A stretch of DNA of 14,761 nt from Mariprofundaceae bacterium (GTDB taxonomy: Bacteria; Pseudomonadota; Zetaproteobacteria; Mariprofundales; Mariprofundaceae), in assembly GCA_027075825.1 (NCBI GenBank), contig JALSZZ010000098.1, positions 1 through 14,761 on the forward strand, read 5' to 3'. Shown here in pieces: positions 1 to 8,162 of the stretch. The position numbers and the translations under genes were made by a program. The notes beneath the pieces were generated by a model. That model was given only the letters and a program-made list of their open reading frames with translations. It made no database searches and was not told the DNA's origin. Every line of letters begins with the position of its first letter. Within the stretch, counting starts at the first letter, position 1.

Positions 1-114
1 ATCACGCGGGTAAAAATACAGCACCACCCAGCTTCCCTGCAATTCTGCCAGATTCAGCGTGCCTTCCGGCCACACTTCCCGCACCAGATCCGATACGCTG
101 TCACCAATATTCAT
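1..114 (-). CDS. Peroxiredoxin, Bcp/PrxQ type (N-terminal 38 codons only)
   Basis: This is the first 38 residues of a thioredoxin-fold peroxidase of the AhpC/TSA superfamily; the rest lies beyond the left edge. The visible part has the family's opening pattern: a short lead (MNIGDSVSDL), a segment on what the protein is made to act through (TLNLAELQGSW), then the buried beta strand VVLYFYPRD. That strand in Bcp/PrxQ proteins directly precedes the TPGC peroxidatic cysteine, which would fall just outside the window. Family members reduce hydroperoxides, usually with thioredoxin, in the cytoplasm. I chose the ATG at 114 because AAGGGG sits 8 bases upstream. An in-frame ATG at 135 would add seven residues but has no comparable ribosome site. 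It starts 22 bases after the giant lipoprotein gene with no terminator between, so co-transcription is likely. Confidence 0.8.
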   Translation of the reverse strand, partial: MNIGDSVSDLVREVWPEGTLNLAELQGSWVVLYFYPRD

Positions 115-136
115 CGTGTAATCCCCTTGCGCCATA

Positions 137-3100
137 CTATTTGGCCGAAATAGTTATCGTACCCTGCGCCGTCTGACCTGTCTCCAGATCCCTGATCGTT
201 ACCGAGTCTGTATAGGTAAACGTTCCCGTCGTACCAGGCAAATTATAAACGAATGTCGCAACATTATTATTCGCGGGGACATAGACTTTGTTATAAAAGT
301 TACTTGTTGGAGCGTACTTACACACACGCACAGCAGTTTTAATTGTACCTGTCACTGTACCAACACAACCATTAAGTGAAGTGACTTCATAGCGTGCCAT
401 CAAAATTCCCGCATACGGATCAACAACAGCAAGACCATTACCATTAGATCCTCCGTAAACCGATATACTACCAGACCCTGCTGCTGTATAAGGGCTTACC
501 ACCACAGAAGTGGACACACCAGCCAGTGGATTCACCAGCACAGCAGGCACCGCGACACTGGCTGTTCCATTGGGCGATGTCACCGCCACATTCAGTGATG
601 CCACGGTATCCACCGCCGGATTTGTAGCTGTAGCAATATTATTCGTCCAAGTCACAATATAATCCGTACCGTCATAAGTGCCGTCAGCCAGCGTCGCCCC
701 GGTATTGCCCGTCAACAATCCTGACGTCGCGCTGATCGCAATGTTACTTCCCTGCTTCAAACGATTACCCAAATCATCCGATACCCGAATACGGTAGGTC
801 ACTGACTCGCCGTTATAGATACTACCTGGATTTGCTCCCAGATAGCCCGGCCCCGGCTGCGCATAATCATTCATCGGCTGATAAGTTGCCGTTAGCGCCT
901 GCACCTGCACCTGCGTCGGGCCAGAATGCAATACCTGCTGGGTGGTGAACAAATTATTGGTGATATTATTCGGCGCTGTGCCATTCGCACGCTGCCAGGT
1001 CGCCGTGCCATAAGCATCAAAGCTTGCCTTGTACACAGCCCGCCCTTCAGCACCGACAACCACCGTATCGTAAAGACTGCTCACGCCACCTGTCACCAGT
1101 GAAGCATACACATCAATTGCATCCAGACGATGCGCGCCGGTTGCACTGTACACATCAGTAAGCTTGCTCCAGCTCACGCCATGATCACTACTGCGATAGA
1201 CACCGCCCCTGGCCGTCGTGCCCGTACCCAGTACATCGCCATAGGTAATCGCATACATCATTCCGTTAGGTGAAACAGCAAAGCCACGCACATCAGTATT
1301 TGTTGTCTGCGGTGCAAGATTGATACCTGTGGCTGTGTACCAATCCATGGCGACACCCGTATAAGCAATATTTCTCGCATAGGCGGTGGTGTAATGAATG
1401 CCATTACGCCCGGCCACCCAGATATAGGGATCCTGAACACTGATTCCCTGAACTACAGTTTCCTGGAATGGATTAGCCCGTGTGCCCAGTGCCCGTACCC
1501 ATAGCATGGCATACGCATCGGCAATATAAAAGCCACCGCCGTCCGTGCCGGCAAACACATAGCCCTTGCCAGTAGCATACGTATCCACAGCCAGGCGGGT
1601 AACACGAAGATCAAATGTAGTTGCTGGCCTGAGCATGGACGAAGCCTTCACCCATGTTTTGCCACCATCCGTACTCTTCCACACGCCGTCACCATAGGTA
1701 CCGGCATATAATGTGGCAGCATACCCAAGAGTCGGATCATAACTATAACGATCAAAGGCAATCGCATACACCGGTGCGCCACCGGCAATATTGGCCATTC
1801 TGTCGTAATCCACCGTCAACACCTGACCTGCCAGCGTTGTTGTTCCCTTGCTGCCAGTCAGATAAATCCCGTTACCGGACAAAACGTACGAGATACCAGA
1901 CAGCTTGGGATCAGTCGTATCCACCCCGTTCAGATACACCCGCATGCGCGAGCGAACGCCTGTAGCATTAAAGCTCAGAGGGAAATAGCGAGGGTTTATA
2001 CCGTCATCACTCCACCGACCGTCACTAAGGAACACCCCTGTCGTTGCCGACAATGTTCCCAACTGATCACCGGCAACCCGGGCAAAACCAGTCAGTGTTT
2101 CCCAGTCCTGTCCGCTATTGCGGCTCAGGAATACGCCTTTTTCCGTTGCCGCGTACAATACAGCTGTATTGTTTGGATCAATCTTCAGATCACGCACAAT
2201 ACTACCCAACAGGTTCCTGTATTTATTCGGCCCCACACTGCGCAACGGAATCCCCACATGCGACCAGTTCGCCCCTCCGTCAATGGTCTTGAAGATTCCA
2301 CCACCATCAGTACCCGCATACATCACAGCCGAATTGTAAGGATCAACCGCCAGTGACAATACCTTGGAATGCTGACCACCAATCGTTTGCCCCACAGCCG
2401 TGACAAAACCATCCGCTGGCAGAGGGAAGGCAGACGTGATCGTTGCTGGCGCAGAGGACGAGTTCCCCGTTGCAGCAACAAAGGTCGAAGCACCGGTAAT
2501 ATTACCAAAATCCGTCTGGAACTGCGCCTGAATACCTGGTGCAACAGGGTTACTGAAGAAATCCGAGACGTACGCTGTCACCGCCTGTGTGACGCCGGCT
2601 GTCATGCGACCTTCAATATTCAGTGGTGTCGTCGAAAGTCCAAAAGCACTGCCTGCAGGCAGACCGCCCGTCACGGTTACTGTCACATCAGCAAAAATCG
2701 CCGGGTTACTGTTGAGCGAAGCGCGTACCTGCACCGCACCTGCCAGGGTACCGGAATTGAAGTTCGTGGTGACCGTGCCATTCACTGTCGATGCCTGAGT
2801 GATGGTCAGCGTTTCTCCGCCACCAAGGCCACCATTGAGAATGGAGAAATCCACCAAATGACTGCCCTGCACCAGATTCCCGTTGGTATCCACCACCTGG
2901 AATGTCAAAGCCGAAGACTCGCGGGTTCCCGCACCCCTGATACCTACGACGGCAGGTGCAGGCACTGTTGCAGAGGCAACAATCGAACTCGGCGGCAGCG
3001 GAGAAAAACTGATTTTCTGAATACCCGTCTTGCCACCGGCTGCTGCTGTCAGCGTAACCAGTTCAGCATAAACATCGGTCACTGTCAGCGTCACCCGGCC

Positions 3101-6100
3101 ATCAGCAGCCGTCGTCGCTGTTGTTGGCGTAACAACAGGCACCCCTCCCTGGCCACCGCTACCACTTAAAGTCACTGCTTGGCCAGACAACGGATTCCCT
3201 GCATTATCGCGCAGCAAAAAACTGACCTGTACTGTATCCAGACCACTGGCATAGGTTGAATAACGATCTGCACTAACCGGAGTTGTGTACACATCCACTG
3301 TTACACCTCCGACAGACTGACCATTGCCATCCAAAGCATTGGTAAACACCACGCTATAGGGATCGATCCTGTTCACTGCGGGAGTGAAAGCAACACTGGT
3401 CGTGTTTGACGCACTGCCTGCTACCGCCGTTGCTGTCACCGTTTCGGCATACTGATCACTCAGGGTAAACGTTCCCTGTCCCAACGCGTCAGTAACCAAT
3501 GTAGATGATGATAATGTAGCATAACCATCAGATGACATCGTTACCTTCTGTCCCTGAATAGGGACACCAACACTGTCCTTTACCGTCACCGTCACGGTGG
3601 AAGGTGTCAGACCATCTGCCGGCACACGCACGGGTGATGCTATCATAGTAATAAATGAGGGTGTTTGACCAAAGGAGACGGAAGCTGTAGCGGAACTTGT
3701 GGCTGCCCTGCTAACAGAATACACATACGCAGCCACCGTGACGCTACCCGCCTGGGTTCGCGCTACCGTCACACTGGCCACGCCATTTACCCCTGTCATT
3801 ACCCGCCGGGCCGACAACGATGCATATGCATCCAGTGGCGACGTATAAAAATCCACCAGTGCATTGGGAACGGCAGCACCATACTGATCCCGAACCTGTA
3901 CGTTCAGCGTTGCCGTAGCCACGCCATCTGCGGCAACACCGGAAGCTGGTGTCGCAGTCATCGACATGCTATACACATCACGGGCATAAAACTGCATGGG
4001 ATAGCTAAATGCCTGCGCAGTTGCTGCATCGGTAAAGCTCAGCGTCGCCGCCTCCGCCACGCCATCCGTCACCATCACCGTTGCCGTGCCCTGCGCATCG
4101 GTAGTCAGTTGCACCGGCGTTGGCACCAGGGTTGCGGGAGTAGCGGACACATTCAACACCTGACCCTTCACAGCACGGCCCTGCGCATCACTCACTGTTA
4201 CCGTCACAGGGTAACTGTTGCCCGCATGAAAAGGCCCCTTCGCCGCAACCACATACTGCAGTGTTGCAGGTGAAAAACTCAGTGACTTCGCTTTAACGAT
4301 CGCCCCTACCCCGGCACTGTAACCAACGCCAATTGTGACCGTTTCCGCGTAAGCATCCTTCAGCATTACCTGCGCTGTACCAGAGGCATCTGTGACCGCT
4401 GTTGCCGCGCTTAGTTGCACCTGCGAACCATACGGATCAGAGAAAAATAATGTCTGCCCGCTGATCGGAGAGCCATTCGTATCTTTCACATTCACCACGA
4501 GAGTTGCCAGTGCCTTGCCATCAGCTGCCACGATACCGGATGATGGCAATACAGAGACATTCGTTGTACCCACAACCGGCGTAAAATTAACCGTTAACGG
4601 CGTAGCAGCCACACCATTCGCCGTTGCATTGATGGTGACCACTTCAGCATAAGCATCACTTAACAATACTGATACCGGCCCGGCGCTGCTGGATGTCACC
4701 GTAGCAGGTGTCAGCGTCGGCTGACCACTTCTGCTGCCAACTGCTGACAGACTTATCGTGCGATTACCCAGACGATTTCCCGCTGCATCGAGTACCAGCA
4801 GAGAAAGCCGCGCGGTTGCTGTGCCATCTGCTACCACGGATGCTTTGTCGCTACTCAGGCTGACCGAAGCCACCGGCACTTCAAAACTGACTGTTACCGG
4901 CTGCGGAGCACTGGCAGCATTGTTTTTCGGCAGGGATGCCGTCACCGTTACCTGTGTTGCTTGCTGCGAGCGCACTGTCACCGTCGCCACACCGCTGGCA
5001 TTTGTCAGCGCTGATGTAGCGCTGAGTACAGCATAAGGGTCATTCATGCCAAACTGCACCCAGGCATTGGGCGCAACTGCGCCACCTGAAGTTTTCACTA
5101 CCGCTGAAAGTGTGGCCGTACTCACGCCATCAGGCAGCACACTTAGCGGTGTACCACTCATCGTCAGGCTGTAAGCATCCTTGTTGACAAAGCGCACAGG
5201 AATGGTTGACACCGTATTCGTCGTCAGGTTTGTTGCCGTGATCGTCATATTTTCCGCATACGTATCGGAGACATTGATGGTGATTTGCCCGTAACCATCA
5301 GTGGTGCCGCTAACGGGTGAGATTTGCGCTGTCGGACTACTCACAGCAAAGGAAAACGGCACGTTGGGAGCAGCAATTCTGCTGCGATCCGTTACCGTCA
5401 GAGTTACGGGATTATTCGGCACTGCCGCTGCGGATGCAGTATTCAGGAAGGGGTCATTCACCGTCGGAAACACCAGATAACTACTGGGTACAAAATGAAG
5501 AAGACCAATATTGCTGCTATACACATCAGCGGTTGCCTGCACATAGACATCTTCTACAATCGCATCTGTCAGGGTAACCACCGCCTGCCCGGCAGCATTG
5601 GTCACAGCACTGGTAGCACTCAACACAGCCTGTGAGCCATACACGTCGGCAAAACTGACCACCTGACCAGCAACAGGTAGTCCTCCACCATTGCTGACAA
5701 CAGTTGCTGTCAATGTCGCCTGGCTGGTACCATTGGCAGGAATGTTACCCGTTGCCGGCGTTACCACCAGCGATACCCCACCAACAAGCGGCTGGAACGT
5801 TAATACTACAGGAGTGGATGGTACGCCCTCCGCCGTCGCCGTCACGGTGACGGTTTCCGCTGTACCATCACGCACGGTAATCATTGTTTCACCGTAGCGA
5901 TCCGTCACAGCAGGCATACTGAGATTGGCAAAAGACTGCTGGGAAAAGGCAACGCTACGACCAGCAAGCGGCTGCCCGGAAGCATCCAGAATCCGCGCCG
6001 TCAGTGTAATAACATCTGCATTATCCGCTTTGGCAGTCGTCTTGCTGGCACGCAGCAAAACAGAGCCAACAGGTTGCACAAAAGCCACCCGGACTGGTGC

Positions 6101-8071
6101 CGCCGCGCTTACGCCATTCGCTAATGTGGCGTAAACATCAGCAGCGGTCACCGTGTTGAAAGATGTCAGATTAACCGATGCCTGACCTGTCGCGCTGGTA
6201 AGCACTTTGGAAGCAGAAAGCACCACATAGGGATCAGAAACCGAAAACAGAACTTCCGCATTTGGCACAGTCAGCTGGTTATCCAGCACTGTCGCCTGTA
6301 CAGTAACAGGTGTTGTGCCATTTGGCGGTGCCGTTGTTGCCGTCGTTGCAACAAGATTGATCTTTGTTCCCTTCGTGCTCACAAATTGCAGTGGAACAGT
6401 CGCAGTCGTCACCTGATCTGCTGCAGTCGCTGTCAGGGTAACCATCTCGGCCACTGTATCTGAGACATACAGGTCAATGACACCCGCATTATTCGTCCAC
6501 AACACCGGATTAGGCGCGCCTGGAGCATTCATCGCCTGCCCGGCACCTCCTGTTGTTGTTGTACTGAACGAGAAGGTAACAGGTTCGTTGATCAGCGCCT
6601 GGCCACTTGCCCGGTTATGCAAAGTTACTGACACATAGTGAGCCGTTGTATAGCCATCAGCAGCAAATGGCGCAGCAGGTGGTGGCAGAATAATTTGTGG
6701 TGCCGGAGTGGCTGCATATACATCTTTCACCGTAGTGACTACCTGCCCCGGTAACAGACCGCCATTACGCGTTCTTGCTGTGATTTGAAAATGGCCGGAG
6801 GTCGTCTCGGTTAGCGTGGCTGTCGCCTTGCCGTTGGCACCTGTGATCACCAACGGTGACGACAACACCGTGGTTGCCGAAGTGGAAGACAATTGAATCT
6901 GCTCATTTGGTACCACACCTTGCGGGCCGGATGCCGTGATATTCAGGGTTACCACATCTCTGCCATCGCTCAACATGGTGGTTTTACTCGGTCTCACCGT
7001 CAGTACGCTGGCGTACGGTGTAAAGGTTAGTGACTGGGCGCTGGCCGCACCATAATTATCCTGCGCTGTCAGGGTAATTGCTTCGGCATAGGTATCGGTG
7101 ATATTAAATACCGCCTGCCCGACAGCGTCACTGACAACCGTCGCAGCGGGTGTGATCAGTGCTCGCCCTGACTGGCTCAGGGTGATGGGTATACCAGCGT
7201 TAGGGTTACCATAAACGTCAAGCGCTTTCACTGTCGCTGTTACAACTGTTGCGCCATCTGCCGGCACGCCCGTAACAGGACTCAGTGCCAGTTTAACAGT
7301 GTTCCCATTAAGTGCTGTAATACTACCACTGCCAGAGCCAACGAAGGTCACCGTCGTATAACGAGTGAAAGCAGCCTTGCCAACACCCACAGTTGCATAA
7401 ATATCCACAGTATCATTTAACACGTTGGTATCTGCAACCGTTACACTGACCATGCCGGACGCCGCCAAGCTGACCGCTGAGGATGCCGATAAGGCAACAA
7501 TGCCATTATTGCGTGATTTAGCACTGAATACAGCCGTTTCTCCAGCCACCGGATTCCCTGCAAGATCCTTCAGCTGAGCGTTAATGGTATAACTGTAGGT
7601 ACCATCTGCTGGCAGTCCGGAAGCCACGGGGACAGTGAACAGAATATTGGTCACTGTCGGATTGGGTGCTGGCACAGCAGGTGCGGCCACACCACCGGCT
7701 GTTGCCGTCACGGTTACGCCATCTGCCGCCAGATAAGTCAACGTTCTTGTGAATATGCCCTGAGCATTGGTAGTGCCGGTGACCGTTTGTGTAGTTACTG
7801 CGCCAACGACCAGCTGGTTGCCGGTGATCTGGACGGATACCGGCTGATTGGCCACCGGATTACCATTGGCATCCAGTGCGGTAACCGTCACAGTGGTCTT
7901 AGCCATGCCATTTGGCAGCCCCGTCACTGCGCCAAATGCGGTGTTCACTGTGGCTACGGTCGGCGGTACCGGCACGGGTGCAGGCGCTTGTGGCGCGGAG
8001 CCACAGGCGGAGAGCAGGCCTGTGGCCACCAGCATGAGTATCCATAAGCGTACCGCATTCAACATATTCAT
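137..8071 (-). CDS. Giant multi-Ig-domain (Big_1/invasin-like) lipoprotein with Asp-box beta-propeller
   Basis: This encodes about 2,644 residues and is probably a large surface adhesin or pilus-associated protein; no specific function is known to me. The start at ATG 8071 has GGAG 6 bases upstream and gives a compact lipoprotein signal peptide ending in the lipobox LLSAC, with the lipidated Cys at residue 23. The open frame extends to an ATG at 8140, but that would put 23 non-signal residues in front. Residues about 30-1890 form roughly 18 Ig-like domains of 95-110 residues with the Big_1 pattern (ADG..T.V.A.V.D..GNP..G..V.FS). Residues about 1900-2360 hold Asp-box repeats (TIDGGANW, STDGGKTW, SSDHGVSW, and the weaker SRNSGQDW) of a BNR/sialidase-like beta-propeller. 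The last 280 residues are Ig-like, with the only Cys pair. Oddities are about forty Asp-x-Tyr tripeptides and a four-domain super-repeat. It lies 91 bases after pilQ on the same strand, suggesting a link to the pilus. No LPXTG motif or autotransporter barrel is visible. Confidence 0.9.
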   Translation of the reverse strand: MNMLNAVRLWILMLVATGLLSACGSAPQAPAPVPVPPTVATVNTAFGAVTGLPNGMAKTTVTVTALDANGNPVANQPVSVQITGNQLVVGAVTTQTVTGTTNAQGIFTRTLTYLAADGVTVTATAGGVAAPAVPAPNPTVTNILFTVPVASGLPADGTYSYTINAQLKDLAGNPVAGETAVFSAKSRNNGIVALSASSAVSLAASGMVSVTVADTNVLNDTVDIYATVGVGKAAFTRYTTVTFVGSGSGSITALNGNTVKLALSPVTGVPADGATVVTATVKALDVYGNPNAGIPITLSQSGRALITPAATVVSDAVGQAVFNITDTYAEAITLTAQDNYGAASAQSLTFTPYASVLTVRPSKTTMLSDGRDVVTLNITASGPQGVVPNEQIQLSSTSATTVLSSPLVITGANGKATATLTETTSGHFQITARTRNGGLLPGQVVTTVKDVYAATPAPQIILPPPAAPFAADGYTTAHYVSVTLHNRASGQALINEPVTFSFSTTTTGGAGQAMNAPGAPNPVLWTNNAGVIDLYVSDTVAEMVTLTATAADQVTTATVPLQFVSTKGTKINLVATTATTAPPNGTTPVTVQATVLDNQLTVPNAEVLFSVSDPYVVLSASKVLTSATGQASVNLTSFNTVTAADVYATLANGVSAAAPVRVAFVQPVGSVLLRASKTTAKADNADVITLTARILDASGQPLAGRSVAFSQQSFANLSMPAVTDRYGETMITVRDGTAETVTVTATAEGVPSTPVVLTFQPLVGGVSLVVTPATGNIPANGTSQATLTATVVSNGGGLPVAGQVVSFADVYGSQAVLSATSAVTNAAGQAVVTLTDAIVEDVYVQATADVYSSNIGLLHFVPSSYLVFPTVNDPFLNTASAAAVPNNPVTLTVTDRSRIAAPNVPFSFAVSSPTAQISPVSGTTDGYGQITINVSDTYAENMTITATNLTTNTVSTIPVRFVNKDAYSLTMSGTPLSVLPDGVSTATLSAVVKTSGGAVAPNAWVQFGMNDPYAVLSATSALTNASGVATVTVRSQQATQVTVTASLPKNNAASAPQPVTVSFEVPVASVSLSSDKASVVADGTATARLSLLVLDAAGNRLGNRTISLSAVGSRSGQPTLTPATVTSSSAGPVSVLLSDAYAEVVTINATANGVAATPLTVNFTPVVGTTNVSVLPSSGIVAADGKALATLVVNVKDTNGSPISGQTLFFSDPYGSQVQLSAATAVTDASGTAQVMLKDAYAETVTIGVGYSAGVGAIVKAKSLSFSPATLQYVVAAKGPFHAGNSYPVTVTVSDAQGRAVKGQVLNVSATPATLVPTPVQLTTDAQGTATVMVTDGVAEAATLSFTDAATAQAFSYPMQFYARDVYSMSMTATPASGVAADGVATATLNVQVRDQYGAAVPNALVDFYTSPLDAYASLSARRVMTGVNGVASVTVARTQAGSVTVAAYVYSVSRAATSSATASVSFGQTPSFITMIASPVRVPADGLTPSTVTVTVKDSVGVPIQGQKVTMSSDGYATLSSSTLVTDALGQGTFTLSDQYAETVTATAVAGSASNTTSVAFTPAVNRIDPYSVVFTNALDGNGQSVGGVTVDVYTTPVSADRYSTYASGLDTVQVSFLLRDNAGNPLSGQAVTLSGSGGQGGVPVVTPTTATTAADGRVTLTVTDVYAELVTLTAAAGGKTGIQKISFSPLPPSSIVASATVPAPAVVGIRGAGTRESSALTFQVVDTNGNLVQGSHLVDFSILNGGLGGGETLTITQASTVNGTVTTNFNSGTLAGAVQVRASLNSNPAIFADVTVTVTGGLPAGSAFGLSTTPLNIEGRMTAGVTQAVTAYVSDFFSNPVAPGIQAQFQTDFGNITGASTFVAATGNSSSAPATITSAFPLPADGFVTAVGQTIGGQHSKVLSLAVDPYNSAVMYAGTDGGGIFKTIDGGANWSHVGIPLRSVGPNKYRNLLGSIVRDLKIDPNNTAVLYAATEKGVFLSRNSGQDWETLTGFARVAGDQLGTLSATTGVFLSDGRWSDDGINPRYFPLSFNATGVRSRMRVYLNGVDTTDPKLSGISYVLSGNGIYLTGSKGTTTLAGQVLTVDYDRMANIAGGAPVYAIAFDRYSYDPTLGYAATLYAGTYGDGVWKSTDGGKTWVKASSMLRPATTFDLRVTRLAVDTYATGKGYVFAGTDGGGFYIADAYAMLWVRALGTRANPFQETVVQGISVQDPYIWVAGRNGIHYTTAYARNIAYTGVAMDWYTATGINLAPQTTNTDVRGFAVSPNGMMYAITYGDVLGTGTTARGGVYRSSDHGVSWSKLTDVYSATGAHRLDAIDVYASLVTGGVSSLYDTVVVGAEGRAVYKASFDAYGTATWQRANGTAPNNITNNLFTTQQVLHSGPTQVQVQALTATYQPMNDYAQPGPGYLGANPGSIYNGESVTYRIRVSDDLGNRLKQGSNIAISATSGLLTGNTGATLADGTYDGTDYIVTWTNNIATATNPAVDTVASLNVAVTSPNGTASVAVPAVLVNPLAGVSTSVVVSPYTAAGSGSISVYGGSNGNGLAVVDPYAGILMARYEVTSLNGCVGTVTGTIKTAVRVCKYAPTSNFYNKVYVPANNNVATFVYNLPGTTGTFTYTDSVTIRDLETGQTAQGTITISAK
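980..2370 (-). other. Asp-box (BNR/sialidase-like) beta-propeller region of the giant lipoprotein
   Basis: The encoded segment alternates VYAGT-like strands (VMYAGTDGGG, VLYAATEKG, TLYAGTYGDG, YVFAGTDGGG) with Asp-box turns (S.DGG..W). This is the signature of the BNR/sialidase and photosystem-II-stability-factor-like propellers. An extra block of about 90 residues (roughly 1775-2055) interrupts it; it contains a YLNGVDTTDP stretch and no Asp box. Propellers of this class bind ligands, often glycans, but no sialidase catalytic arginine triad could be assigned by eye. Confidence 0.7.
3656..7297 (-). repeat. Three tandem four-domain super-repeats inside the giant lipoprotein gene
   Basis: Ig domains of four recognisable subtypes follow each other in the same order three times. 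Equivalent points are the strand starts VKLALSP (7297), SVLLRAS (6064), SVSLSSD (4867) and FITMIAS (3655), giving units of 1233, 1197 and 1212 bases. Within units, the second and third copies share the pattern V.F(A/S)D.YGSQ in subtype 2. A subtype lacking the ADG motif (N-terminal PFLN or PFHA) marks position 3 of units 2 and 3, and F....D.YA.LSA marks position 4. A fourth, incomplete unit begins at 3655. The copies are diverged, so these are old duplications and not near-identical DNA repeats. Confidence 0.65.
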
Positions 8072-8102
8072 TCCAATCTCCAGCATATTCAAAATCTCAC
8101 AG

Positions 8103-8132
8103 GCCGGGCGCAATCTGCGATACGCGCCCGGC
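8103..8132 (-). promoter_or_regulatory. GC-rich hairpin between pilQ and the giant lipoprotein gene
   Basis: A perfect 9-base-pair inverted repeat (GCCGGGCGC / GCGCCCGGC) encloses a 12-base loop in the leader just 31 bases upstream of the chosen ATG. The sequence after it on the minus strand is CTGTGAGATTTTGA, with only a 4-base T run. It is therefore not a textbook intrinsic terminator. It could be a weak terminator, a processing or stability element protecting the pilMNOQ mRNA, or an attenuator setting how much of the giant gene is expressed. Confidence 0.55.
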
Positions 8133-8162
8133 AGTTCCATAGGAAAATATATTACCCGATTT

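Noticed and set aside
2369..3169. Open plus-strand frame of about 266 codons antisense to the Ig domains
   Set aside because: Its translation is rich in Arg, His and Cys without any domain pattern, and it lies wholly opposite a clear Ig-domain gene. Other plus-strand frames over this gene are of the same kind.
400..7420. Asp-x-Tyr sites as a DNA uptake or restriction-type DNA motif (plus-strand RTANNNATC)
   Set aside because: All copies noted are in the same reading frame, and the middle and wobble bases vary freely. Protein-level constraint explains this better than a DNA-level signal.
8072..8140. Upstream ATG at 8140 as the start of the giant lipoprotein
   Set aside because: It would place 23 residues with several Arg and Pro ahead of the lipoprotein signal peptide and would run through the hairpin. 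The ATG at 8071 has a proper ribosome site and a compact signal peptide.
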